Assembly: GCA_028823175.1 (NCBI GenBank)
Contig: JAPKBZ010000004.1
Coordinates: forward strand, 1-64,000
Length of the DNA: 64,000 nt
Reading direction: 5' to 3'
From: Myxococcota bacterium
GTDB lineage: Bacteria > Myxococcota_A > UBA9160 > UBA4427
Positions 47,152 through 55,610 of this stretch are shown here, piece after piece. The translations under genes were made by a program, and so were the position numbers. The notes below the pieces were generated by a model that did no database searches, was not told the origin of the DNA, and saw only the letters and a program-made list of their open reading frames with translations. Within the stretch, counting starts at the first letter, position 1. Every line of letters starts with the position of its first letter.

Positions 47152-48081
47152 ATGTTCGGATTCCTGAAGAGAATGAGCGCGCCCATCGTCCTTGGTGCCC
47201 TAATTCTCGCGGCGCTTTCGTCGCTCGTGGGGGGTCGTTCGGCAAGAGACGGCGAAAATCTGCCCTGGATTCAGGGCCTTCTCTTGGATGTTACGGTTCC
47301 TTTTCAAAAGGCTCTGGCTGTGCCCGGGGATTTGATTGCCGGAGCATGGGATTCCTATATCGACCTCGTCGACTTGGGATCCGAGAACAGCAGGCTCCAA
47401 GCGGAGTTGACTGACCTGGAGCAGGTCAACCTCCATTTGAGGGAAGCCCTTGTCTCGAGCGGTCATCTCGATCGTATTGTCGAGATGCGCGATAAGTTCG
47501 AGGTTCCCATGCTGCCCGCGGCGGTGGCCGGCCTGGACGTGAGTCCCTTCTTCCGTTCGATCTTGATCGATCGCGGGAGCCAGCACGGGGTTCGGGCGGG
47601 GCACCCCGTGATCAACCACGAGGGGGTGGTGGGGGTCGTAAGCCGAACCTCGAGCCACGCCGCCAAGGTTCTGTTGATATTCGATCGACAGAGCGCCGCA
47701 GATGCGGTGATCCAGCGAAGCCGCACGCGTGGAACGGTTCGGGGCCGGGGTACGAGTCAGCCGAATTTCGAGTACGAGGCGCGAAGAGGGGACGTTGAGG
47801 TGGGCGATGTGGTGCTGACTTCGGGGCTTGGAGGCGTCTATCCAAAGGGCTTGAAGTTGGGGGAAGTGACGGAGGTCGCCGATCTGGGGGGTAGCCTGAT
47901 GCAGAGCGCCTCCGTCAGCCCAGCGGTCGAGTTTGGCCGCTTGGAGCAGGTCTTCGTGATCTTGCGCCGGGGAACAGGGATGGAACTTCTTTACGAAACC
48001 GGAGAGTTCGTCGACCCGGGTCCCTCGCCTCGGCAGGGGGCCGAAGCCGGAGCGGGCCAGCCAGGAGAGGCGGGCTCTTAG
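47152..48081 (+). CDS. mreC: MreC rod-shape protein
   Basis: 309 residues. An N-terminal transmembrane segment (IVLGALILAALSSLVGG), a coiled-coil region (ENSRLQAELTDLEQVNLHLREAL) and the beta-domain pair (FFRSILIDRGSQHGVRAGHPVI, VVGVVSRTSSHAAKVLLI) match MreC. The C-terminal tail is Gly/Ala-rich. It links MreB to the periplasmic cell-wall enzymes. The stop overlaps the mreD start. Confidence 0.94.
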   Translation: MFGFLKRMSAPIVLGALILAALSSLVGGRSARDGENLPWIQGLLLDVTVPFQKALAVPGDLIAGAWDSYIDLVDLGSENSRLQAELTDLEQVNLHLREALVSSGHLDRIVEMRDKFEVPMLPAAVAGLDVSPFFRSILIDRGSQHGVRAGHPVINHEGVVGVVSRTSSHAAKVLLIFDRQSAADAVIQRSRTRGTVRGRGTSQPNFEYEARRGDVEVGDVVLTSGLGGVYPKGLKLGEVTEVADLGGSLMQSASVSPAVEFGRLEQVFVILRRGTGMELLYETGEFVDPGPSPRQGAEAGAGQPGEAGS

Positions 48082-48620
48082 TGAAGACTTTCCTGACCCT
48101 CTTATTGGCGGGCCTGTGTGCCCTGATGCTCGAGGGGGTCCTAGCGAGGGTCTTTTCGCCTCCGTGGTGCCCGGATCTCGGATTTCTCGTCGTGGTCTCG
48201 ATTGGTCTGTGCCTCCGAGACCTGATCCCGGGTCTGTTCCTTGCGTACCTCTTGGGCTCGTCCGTCGACGTGCTGTCAGGATCTCTTGCAGGCCTCCAGG
48301 CCCTGCTTTGTGTCATCTCCTTCCTGAGCGCATTCTTTGCGGCCAGCCAGCTCAACCTGAAGAGTACGCTCTCATTGATGGCTTTCGTGGCCTCGCTCAG
48401 CTTCGTCTACGGCATTTCCCTTTTCGTCATCTCCAGTCTTTTTGTCGAGAACATCGATCTGAGCTGGCGCTGGGTTCTGGAAAATTCCCTGCATGCGTGG
48501 ATCAACGGTTTGACGGTTCCCTTTGTGGTCGAGGGGGTTGAGCGGCTCGTGGCCTGGTCGGGTGATGACGACTCTCAGGAAAGATCTCTCTATATAGAGT
48601 CGCCCATGAGGCCTCTGTGA
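48081..48620 (+). CDS. mreD: MreD rod-shape membrane protein
   Basis: 179 residues from a GTG that overlaps the mreC stop by one base. Five hydrophobic spans are visible, as expected for MreD (LTLLLAGLCALMLEGVL, LGFLVVVSIGLCLRDLI and others). Sequence conservation in the family is low, so the call rests on size, topology and position between mreC and mrdA. Confidence 0.88.
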   Translation: MKTFLTLLLAGLCALMLEGVLARVFSPPWCPDLGFLVVVSIGLCLRDLIPGLFLAYLLGSSVDVLSGSLAGLQALLCVISFLSAFFAASQLNLKSTLSLMAFVASLSFVYGISLFVISSLFVENIDLSWRWVLENSLHAWINGLTVPFVVEGVERLVAWSGDDDSQERSLYIESPMRPL

Positions 48621-50560
48621 TTGGGTTGAGGCGCACAGACGAACGGTTGCCGGGGGCCGAGGAGGCTCCGAGCGAGCTGCGCGTTGGGCTGATCGCGGTT
48701 GTCATGGTCATGGCATTCGTGATCTTCGTGATGCGCCTCTTTCAATTGCAGATACTGGAAGGAGCGGATCTGGCCAGTCGTTCGCACCGAAATTCCGTGC
48801 GTACGCTCCGTCTGGAGGCGCCCAGGGGCGATATCGTCGACCGCGAAGGTCGCCCATTGGCGACGACCCGGCCCGCCTATCGGATCAGGGTAATCCCGAA
48901 CGAGCTTGGGAACGCTGAACGCGAATACCGTGTGCTCGCGGAGTTCCTCGAGCGGGATTCCAGTGAATTTTCCGAGGCTGTGGGCACGCCTAGAGGCCGC
49001 CGGCGGTTTCAGCCCGTCGCTCTGGCAACGGATCTCAGCTATTTCCAGCACGCCCAAGTGGAGAGTCACCGATATGGCCTCCCGGGAATCGTGACGGATA
49101 CGACACCCCGGCGTCATTACCCAGGAAAGGCGAGTGCCGCTCACCTGCTCGGATCCATCGGGGAAATCGACTCCAAGAAACTGGCCCTCGATATCACTCC
49201 CAAGTATCGGGCCGGTGATGTCGTCGGGAAATCGGGGCTCGAGTCGGGGCACGAGTCGCATCTCCGGGGCAAGGTGGGCGGTCGTAATATCGTCGTGGAC
49301 GTCGCTGGGCGTGAAATCGAGGTCATCGATGAAGTTCAACCGATTCCCGGTGGTCGTATCGTTCTCACCCTCGACCTCGATCTTCAGCGTTCCGCCGAGG
49401 ACGCCTTTCGTTCGGTGCCTGGTCGCCGGGGTGCATTGGTGGCGCTTGACCCTCGAAACGGGGAAGTGCTGGCGCTGGTTTCCGAGCCCGCTTATGACCC
49501 GAACGAGTTCGCCGGTGGGATCGGTTCGGAAGCCTGGGAGGGCCTGATCTCCGATGAGAGCAGGCCCCTGCGCAACCGTGCTGTTTCAGGGCAGTACCCT
49601 CCGGGCTCGACCTACAAAGCAGTGGTCGCGACGGCGGGGCTTTCCGAAGGCGTGCTCGACCCGGAGGAGGAGGTCTTCTGCCCGGGTGAGTTCAAACTCG
49701 GAAGGCATACCTATCGTTGCTGGAAACGGGGGGGGCATGGAAACGTCGACCTCGACGAGGCCATGCTGGGCAGTTGCGATGTCTATTTCTACAAGCTGGG
49801 GATAGAACTCGGTGTTGATACGATCGCCAAGTACGCCAAGAAATTCGGGCTGGGTCGCGAAACGGGCATTGAGTTGCAGGGAGAGATGCCAGGACTCGTA
49901 CCCAGTCGTGAATGGAAAGAGAGGGCGAGAGGAGAGCGCTGGCTGAAGGGGGAGACCGTTTCGGCTTCAATCGGACAGGGCTTCAACCTTGCGACCCCAC
50001 TGCAGTTGGCCCAGGCCTTTTCCATTCTCTCCAATGGTGGAACCCTGCACCAGCCCCGCCTGATCAAGCGATCCGAAGCATGGGATGGAAGCGCGCGCGA
50101 GATTCCGGACGAGAAGCCTTTTGAGGTGACTGATTTGGACCCGCAGGTGCTTGCGAGGATTCGTCAAAGCCTGGTCGCTACTGTGCAGGCGCCCCGGGGC
50201 ACAGGAAGGGCAGCGCGGGTGGAAGGGGTTGTCGTCGGAGGGAAGACGGGCACCAGCCAGGTCGTCAGCCTAGAGCACGTTCGGGGCCTAGCGCCCGACC
50301 AGATCCCCCTTCGGTACCGTGACCACGCGCTATTCGTCGCCTTCGCACCCGAGGAGAATCCCGAAATAGTGGTGGCCGTGGTGATTGAGCATGCGCTGGG
50401 GGGTGGGGGCGCTTCGGCGGCACCCATCGCGCAAAAGGTCTTAACGACGTATTTCGAGAAGCACCCCGTTGGCGAGGGAGCGTCCACCACCGCCGGCTTG
50501 GATCTCGAGTCGGGAGAAGTTCGCCATGACCCGGCCATGCCGGAGGAAGAAGAATCGTGA
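48617..50560 (+). CDS. mrdA: penicillin-binding protein 2 (peptidoglycan transpeptidase)
   Basis: 647 residues from a GTG that overlaps the mreD stop. One N-terminal membrane segment (VVMVMAFVIFVMRLFQ), then the PBP dimerisation domain (APRGDIVDREGRPLATTRPAYR). The transpeptidase has Ser331 in SxxK (PGSTYK), SxN-like SCD and the KTG box (GKTGTSQV). It cross-links peptidoglycan during elongation with its partner RodA, encoded next. Confidence 0.96.
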   Translation: MIGLRRTDERLPGAEEAPSELRVGLIAVVMVMAFVIFVMRLFQLQILEGADLASRSHRNSVRTLRLEAPRGDIVDREGRPLATTRPAYRIRVIPNELGNAEREYRVLAEFLERDSSEFSEAVGTPRGRRRFQPVALATDLSYFQHAQVESHRYGLPGIVTDTTPRRHYPGKASAAHLLGSIGEIDSKKLALDITPKYRAGDVVGKSGLESGHESHLRGKVGGRNIVVDVAGREIEVIDEVQPIPGGRIVLTLDLDLQRSAEDAFRSVPGRRGALVALDPRNGEVLALVSEPAYDPNEFAGGIGSEAWEGLISDESRPLRNRAVSGQYPPGSTYKAVVATAGLSEGVLDPEEEVFCPGEFKLGRHTYRCWKRGGHGNVDLDEAMLGSCDVYFYKLGIELGVDTIAKYAKKFGLGRETGIELQGEMPGLVPSREWKERARGERWLKGETVSASIGQGFNLATPLQLAQAFSILSNGGTLHQPRLIKRSEAWDGSAREIPDEKPFEVTDLDPQVLARIRQSLVATVQAPRGTGRAARVEGVVVGGKTGTSQVVSLEHVRGLAPDQIPLRYRDHALFVAFAPEENPEIVVAVVIEHALGGGGASAAPIAQKVLTTYFEKHPVGEGASTTAGLDLESGEVRHDPAMPEEEES

Positions 50561-51663
50561 GCCAGTTTGACCGCCGGGCTATTCAAAACTTCGATTGGGT
50601 TTTCCTGGCCTTGATCCTCCTGCTGCTCCTACTGGGATTGATTAATCTTATGTCCGCAGCGGCGGCAGGGGTGGAGGGGGGATTTTCCGGCGTCGTCCGT
50701 CGCCACATTATGGTGATGGGCGGGGCGCTTCTCGTCATGGGACTGAGCGCTGCGGTGGACTATCGCCACGCGGAACGTTTTGCCCCCATCATTTTTCTGG
50801 GGGCCCTTTTTCTTCTTGCCCTGACACTCGTGGTCGGAGTTATGACCCGCGGCGCCCAAGCCTGGCTCTTCAAGGGAGGCTCCTTTCAGCCTTCTGAATT
50901 CGCCAAGGTGGCCTTGGTCATCATGCTGGCCCAGTATTTTCATCGGAATCCTCCGAGCACGATCCGTCGTTTACGGGAATTGGCCGAACCCTTGATGATC
51001 GCCGCGCTCCCCATCGGACTGATTCTGCTCCAAAGGGATTTAGGGGTTGCCATGCTGACCCTGCTGGTTGCCCTGACCTACCTCCCGCTCTTCCATATTC
51101 CGCTGCGCGCATGGGGCGGCGTCGCGCTTCTTGCGGTGGCCGGATTGGCAGCGCTTTGGAGTTTTGGACTCAAGTCCTACCAGAAGCAGAGGATTCTCGA
51201 TTTTCTCGAACCGGCGCGAGACCCTCTCTCCTCGGGTTACCAGGCGATGCAGTCCAAGATTGCCGTGGGCTCGGGCGGGTTTCTGGGTGCTGGGTGGCAA
51301 GAAGGAACCCAGACCCAGTTGCGCTTCCTGCCGACCCAACATACGGATTTCGTATTTAGCGTTCTGGCTGAAGAATGGGGATTCGTCGGTAGTACTCTCG
51401 TCCTCTTCCTCTTCTTTGCCATGCTCCTGTGGGGGTTGTGGATTGCGCACAGCTCGAAAGACGGATTCGGGGCGATGCTTGCCATTGGTCTCGTCGGGAC
51501 GCTCTTCTGGCCTGCGGCCATCAACATTGCGATGGTCCTCGGCCTTGCCCCGGTCATCGGTGTCCCCCTGCCGCTCTTCTCCTACGGTGGGTCTGCGCTG
51601 ATGTCCGCCGCGATTGCGTTGGGACTGCTCCTGAATGTCTCGATGCGCCGGTACGTATTCTGA
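50557..51663 (+). CDS. rodA: RodA SEDS-family peptidoglycan polymerase
   Basis: 368 residues from a GTG overlapping the mrdA stop. About ten membrane spans. SEDS marks are present: KGGSFQPSEFAKVALVI, LLQRDLGVAMLTLLVAL, SGYQAMQSKIAVGSGGFLGAGW, QTQLRFLPTQHTDFVFSVLAEEWGF, and PLPLFSYGGSALM. It polymerises glycan strands for rod-shaped growth and closes the five-gene mre/rod operon. Confidence 0.96.
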   Translation: MSQFDRRAIQNFDWVFLALILLLLLLGLINLMSAAAAGVEGGFSGVVRRHIMVMGGALLVMGLSAAVDYRHAERFAPIIFLGALFLLALTLVVGVMTRGAQAWLFKGGSFQPSEFAKVALVIMLAQYFHRNPPSTIRRLRELAEPLMIAALPIGLILLQRDLGVAMLTLLVALTYLPLFHIPLRAWGGVALLAVAGLAALWSFGLKSYQKQRILDFLEPARDPLSSGYQAMQSKIAVGSGGFLGAGWQEGTQTQLRFLPTQHTDFVFSVLAEEWGFVGSTLVLFLFFAMLLWGLWIAHSSKDGFGAMLAIGLVGTLFWPAAINIAMVLGLAPVIGVPLPLFSYGGSALMSAAIALGLLLNVSMRRYVF

Positions 51664-51766
51664 AGCCAGGGAGACCTGTAGTGCTGGACCGGGCAGCCTG
51701 GTGCCGGTATGATGCCCCACTGCCCATATGTGGACCGACAGTCCATGCTGGATGAGGAGTTCTGAG

Positions 51767-52735
51767 ATGAGCGCACCCTGGATTACGTATCGCCCCGAAT
51801 TAAAGGTTCTCGATTGCACGATCCGCGATGGCGGGTTGGTCAATGAACACGCATTTGACGATGAGCTGGTTTCCGCGGTCCACCAGGCCTGCGTGAAGGG
51901 CGGCATCGACTACATGGAAATCGGTTACAAGGCGTCAAAGAAGCTCTTCGCGCCCGGGAATTTCGGAGATTGGAAATTCTGCGATGAGGATCACATGCGC
52001 CGTGTGCTCGGCGAAAACGACTCTCCGCTGAAGATCGCGGCGATGGCCGACGCCGAAAAGACCGACTACCACGAAGATATCCTTCCCGCTGACCAAAGCG
52101 TCCTCGACGTGATTCGGGTAGCGACCTATGTCCATCAACTCCCCGTTGCCGTCGAGATGATCAAGGACGCGGCGGATAAGGGCTACGAGGTCACCTGTAA
52201 CCTGATGGCAATTTCAATCGCCCAGGAGGCAGAGATCGATCAGGCCCTCGAAGTCCTCAGGGAGACACCGGTCGGAACGGTGGTGGTTGTGGATAGCTTT
52301 GGTGCTCTCTACGGCGAACAGGTCGGTCGCCTAGTCGACAAGTACAGGGCCGCGCTGGAGGGAACGGGCAAGGAAGTCGGAATTCATGCCCACAATAACC
52401 AGCAGCTCGCCTTCGCGAATACGATCGAATCCATCGTGCACGGCGCCAACCGAATCGACGCAACCGTCGCGGGAATGGGCCGAGGGGCTGGCAATTGCCC
52501 GATGGAACTCCTGATCGGTTTTCTGCGGAACCCCACCTATCGCCTGAGACCCTTCCTCGAATTGCTCGAGCAGTATTTCGTCCCTCTGCAGGAAGAGCTC
52601 AAGTGGGGCGCGCTGGTTCCCTACAACATTACAGGCCAGTTGAATCAGCATCCCCGCAGCGCCATCGCATTGGTCGAAGGCGAGGAGTGCCACAATTACG
52701 TCGAGTTCTACGACAAGATCGTCGCTGATCTTTGA
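51767..52735 (+). CDS. HMGL-like aldolase-domain protein
   Basis: 322 residues from the ATG at 51767 (GAGGAG ribosome site). It has the HMG-CoA-lyase/DRE-TIM barrel start LDCTIRDGGLVNEH and the metal-binding HAHNNQQLAF. VVVDSFGALYGEQV and GMGRGAGNCPMELLIGFL resemble 4-hydroxy-2-oxovalerate aldolase DmpG. The C-terminal part differs from classic DmpG and no dehydrogenase partner (DmpF) is adjacent, so the natural substrate is unknown. It is probably transcribed apart from rodA (a 100-base gap). Confidence 0.82.
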   Translation: MSAPWITYRPELKVLDCTIRDGGLVNEHAFDDELVSAVHQACVKGGIDYMEIGYKASKKLFAPGNFGDWKFCDEDHMRRVLGENDSPLKIAAMADAEKTDYHEDILPADQSVLDVIRVATYVHQLPVAVEMIKDAADKGYEVTCNLMAISIAQEAEIDQALEVLRETPVGTVVVVDSFGALYGEQVGRLVDKYRAALEGTGKEVGIHAHNNQQLAFANTIESIVHGANRIDATVAGMGRGAGNCPMELLIGFLRNPTYRLRPFLELLEQYFVPLQEELKWGALVPYNITGQLNQHPRSAIALVEGEECHNYVEFYDKIVADL

Positions 52736-52883
52736 GACTCGGGTGGGGACGCCCCGATTTTCGGGTCTAACCCGAGGCGGTCGGCGTCCAAGCTCCGCCC
52801 GGCTCTGGATTGGTGGGAGTCGATTGCATGACTGAGCTGAAGATTTCGAGCTGGATCGTCGTCTCGATGACTCGGGGCGTCGC

Positions 52884-53654
52884 ATGAACGCGCCCTCCGC
52901 CTCTTCGCCAAAGGGCCGAGTGAGCGCCGAATCGGGCCGGTCCGATTCGAAGGTGGCCGCCTTCTTCGACATGGATAAGACCTTGATCGCCGAGAATTCG
53001 GCTTCGGTCTACATGAAGAGGCGCTACCGCGACGGGAAGATTGGAGCCGTTCAGCTGGCTCTTGCCTATCTTCGCTACAAGTTGGGCCTGCTTGATCTCG
53101 TCGAGTCAACTCGGGGGCTGATGGTGCCCCTGGCCGGTCGGGAGGTGGTGGAGGTCTGGGCCGAGGGGCAGGCGCTGTGCGAGGAGTCGATCTTCTCCCT
53201 GGTCTACCCGGGAGCCGTGGAGCGCGTTCGCCATCACCAGGCCCGCGGCGATCTGGTCTGCATCGTTTCGGGTTCGATGGGTTTCGTCGTAGACCACGTG
53301 GCAGCGCACCTTGACATCGATCACGCGATCTATACCCGGGTCGAGGAGAAGGCGGGGCGCCTGACGGGCGAGGTCGTCGAACCCCTCTGTTACGAGCGGG
53401 GCAAGCTTTACTGGCTGAGGGAGTTTATCCAGGAGCACGAAATCGATCTTTCGAAGAGCTGGTTCTACAGCGACTCGATCACGGACCTGCCTCTTTTGGA
53501 GGAAGTGGGGCACCCGGTCGCAGTCAACCCAGACCCGCGGCTCTATCGCCTAGCCCGACGGCGTGGCTGGCCGATCCGACTCTTCGACCTCGACCACTCT
53601 CCTCCGCGCAAAAGCCGGAAGAAGATCTCTACCGCCCCCAGTATTCGCTCCTAG
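52884..53654 (+). CDS. HAD-IB family phosphatase (SerB-like)
   Basis: 256 residues. Motif I is FFDMDKTLI, motif II lies in CIVSGSMGFVVDHVA, and motif IV is WFYSDSITDLPLL, followed by AVNPDPRL. The alpha-helical cap (MKRRYRDGKIGAVQLALAYLRY) is typical of the HAD-IB group that includes phosphoserine phosphatase and lysophosphatidate phosphatase-like enzymes. The first ~30 residues look disordered; an internal start is possible. A Lys/Arg-rich tail (PPRKSRKKIS) closes it. Confidence 0.86.
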   Translation: MNAPSASSPKGRVSAESGRSDSKVAAFFDMDKTLIAENSASVYMKRRYRDGKIGAVQLALAYLRYKLGLLDLVESTRGLMVPLAGREVVEVWAEGQALCEESIFSLVYPGAVERVRHHQARGDLVCIVSGSMGFVVDHVAAHLDIDHAIYTRVEEKAGRLTGEVVEPLCYERGKLYWLREFIQEHEIDLSKSWFYSDSITDLPLLEEVGHPVAVNPDPRLYRLARRRGWPIRLFDLDHSPPRKSRKKISTAPSIRS

Positions 53655-53704
53655 TTTCTGGGGGGTGCCAGGGCCCTGAAGGGTGGCTGGGCCAGGGGCG
53701 AAGA

Positions 53705-54028
53705 TCAGAGAATCTTCTCGGCCATTTCCACAAAATTGGCCTTCGGCCGGACCCCGATGACCTGATCGACGACCTGCCCGTTGCGGAAACTGAGGACTGC
53801 GGGAATGGATCGAATTCCGAAATTTCCCGCGACCTGCTGAGAATCGTCGACGTTGACCTTGACGACCTTGACGCGCCCCTCGTAATCGTCCGCGAGGTTC
53901 TTGATGATTGGCGCGATTTGCCGGCAGGGTTGGCACCACTCGGCCCAGAAATCAACGATGACCGGCGTTTCGGACTTGAGCACTTCCGAGTCGAAGTTGC
54001 TGTCCGTGACGTCCAGAATTTCTGCCAT
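53705..54028 (-). CDS. trxA: thioredoxin with WCQPC active site
   Basis: 107 residues, the usual size. The active site is WAEWCQPCRQIAP: Gln replaces the Gly of the canonical WCGPC. The cis-Pro is in IRSIPAVLSF, and VKVVKVNVDD and KANFVEMAEKIL complete the fold. It reduces disulfides in cytoplasmic proteins. It is convergent with the HAD gene. The gap to the macro-domain gene is about 150 bases. Confidence 0.94.
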   Translation of the reverse strand: MAEILDVTDSNFDSEVLKSETPVIVDFWAEWCQPCRQIAPIIKNLADDYEGRVKVVKVNVDDSQQVAGNFGIRSIPAVLSFRNGQVVDQVIGVRPKANFVEMAEKIL

Positions 54029-54181
54029 ACTGGGGACCTCCTAGGGTTCGATGTGGCTGCCTAATATAGCAGGCCGGGTCCCAGTGTCGCCGCCGGGTAG
54101 GGATTGGAGGGCGCCGACGCGTTACTCTGGCCGGGGCCAGGGGGGCACTCGATGTTCTCTGAGAGCCACGGAGGGGTGCAT

Positions 54182-54724
54182 ATGGGGCGAGTCGTTTTGT
54201 TGGAGGGCGACCTCACCGAGCAGTCTGTCGACGCCATCGTGAACGCGGCCAACACGTCTCTCTTGCTCGGTTCGGGGGTCGCGGGGGCGATTTGTGAAAA
54301 GGGAGGGCCAAGTATTCAGGCGGAGTGCGACGCCCAGGCCCCCATCCCACTCGGGGAAGCGGCCCTGACGGGTGCCGGGCAACTGCCGGCCCGCTTCGTC
54401 ATCCACGCAGCGGGGATGCCCCTGGGCGGGAGCGCCGAGGAGGCGACTGTCCGCGCCTGCGTTCGAGCCAGCCTCGCTCTGGCTGCGCGCGAGGGCCTCC
54501 TGAATATTGCTTTTCCGGCCATTGGGACCGGTGTAGGGGGCCTGGCGCTCCAGCGCTGCGCCGAGATCTCTCTCGAAGAGGCCCGGGCCCACCTCGAGGG
54601 GGAGACCCAGCTTGAGGAAATCCGTTTTGTCCTTATGGGTGAGCCTTCCTATCGGGTTTTCGAAATGGTGAACGATGCCGCCCGGGTAGCGGAGCAGATG
54701 GCTCGCATGGAGAAAGGCCGCTGA
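54182..54724 (+). CDS. macro-domain ADP-ribose-binding protein
   Basis: 180 residues from the ATG at 54182 (GGAGGGG ribosome site); an in-frame start at 54104 is less likely. The macro signature is VNAANTSLLLGSGVAGAI, with PIPLGEAALTGAGQLPARFVIHAAG, AFPAIGTGVGG and the short EEARAHL helix. Such proteins bind ADP-ribose and often remove it from proteins, nucleic acids or O-acetyl-ADP-ribose. It lies 91 bases before the haem operon on the same strand. Confidence 0.92.
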   Translation: MGRVVLLEGDLTEQSVDAIVNAANTSLLLGSGVAGAICEKGGPSIQAECDAQAPIPLGEAALTGAGQLPARFVIHAAGMPLGGSAEEATVRACVRASLALAAREGLLNIAFPAIGTGVGGLALQRCAEISLEEARAHLEGETQLEEIRFVLMGEPSYRVFEMVNDAARVAEQMARMEKGR

Positions 54725-54815
54725 AACGTCCCCCGGTGGCGGCCCGCACGGGAGGCGAAGGTCGACGAGTCGAGATCTCGCGCTCTATAGTGGGGAATCA
54801 GGAAGGGTGTATGCG

Positions 54816-55610
54816 ATGATCGAATTTCAGCAGACAGCGGCGGCGATTTATCTGGCCGCCGGAATATTCTCCCTGCTCGGGCTGGCCTTGCCGGCGCCCT
54901 GGCTTGGGCGTCTGGGCGTTCGGCTCTTGGCCTTGGGCGCTGGGGTCCAAGGGATCGCTTTCGCCAGCCTCCACCGGATGAGCCCGGTTCCCGATTTGAC
55001 TGACCTTCTCTATACCGTCTCCTTTTCCGCCTGGGCCGCGGTGCTCTCACTGCTCCTTCTCATGTGGCGGTTGCGGATCTCGGGGCTGACCGCTGCCGTC
55101 GGGCCTCTGGCCTTCTTGGCCGTTTTCCTGCCGAGCCTTGGCGGCGTGCCGATCGCGGATTCCGGGGCGCCACTTTTGGAGGGCGCCGTGCCCCATGCCC
55201 ATACCTTGCTCTCGAGTGCCGGGCTTGGGCTGCTCGGGATTGCCGGTCTGGCCGGAGTCTTCTACCTCGCCGAACACCGGCATTTGAAGAGCAAGAGGTT
55301 GGTGGGTCGTCGATTGGCTCTGCCTTCTCTCGAGGCCCTCGACAAAGTGGATACCGCGGCTCTGGTGGTGGGCTTCCCGTTGCTGACCCTGGGCCTGATC
55401 ACGGGCTCGGCGTGGCTGCATGCTTCGAGTGGCGAGTTCTGGGTTTGGACCCCACACGCGATTTGGACGTTGGTGGGCTGGGGGATCTACGCAACGATGG
55501 CATTCGCGCGTTTTGGGGGCGGACAGAGCGCTCGACAGGCCGCTGCTTCGTCGGTGGGCGGCTTTGTCTTCCTTTTCTTCGCAGTCGTTGGTGTGGAATT
55601 GCTTAAATGA
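54816..55610 (+). CDS. CcsA/HemX-like cytochrome c assembly membrane protein
   Basis: 264 residues from the ATG at 54816 (GGAAGGG nine bases upstream). About eight hydrophobic spans with conserved His residues (GAVPHAHTLLSSAGLGLLGIAGLAGVFYLAEHRHL; WTPHAIWTLVGWGIYATMAFARF) match the CcsA/HemX family. HemX-type proteins next to hemA are reported to affect glutamyl-tRNA reductase levels, and CcsA delivers haem for cytochrome c assembly. The stop overlaps hemA by four bases, so translation is coupled. Confidence 0.86.
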   Translation: MIEFQQTAAAIYLAAGIFSLLGLALPAPWLGRLGVRLLALGAGVQGIAFASLHRMSPVPDLTDLLYTVSFSAWAAVLSLLLLMWRLRISGLTAAVGPLAFLAVFLPSLGGVPIADSGAPLLEGAVPHAHTLLSSAGLGLLGIAGLAGVFYLAEHRHLKSKRLVGRRLALPSLEALDKVDTAALVVGFPLLTLGLITGSAWLHASSGEFWVWTPHAIWTLVGWGIYATMAFARFGGGQSARQAAASSVGGFVFLFFAVVGVELLK

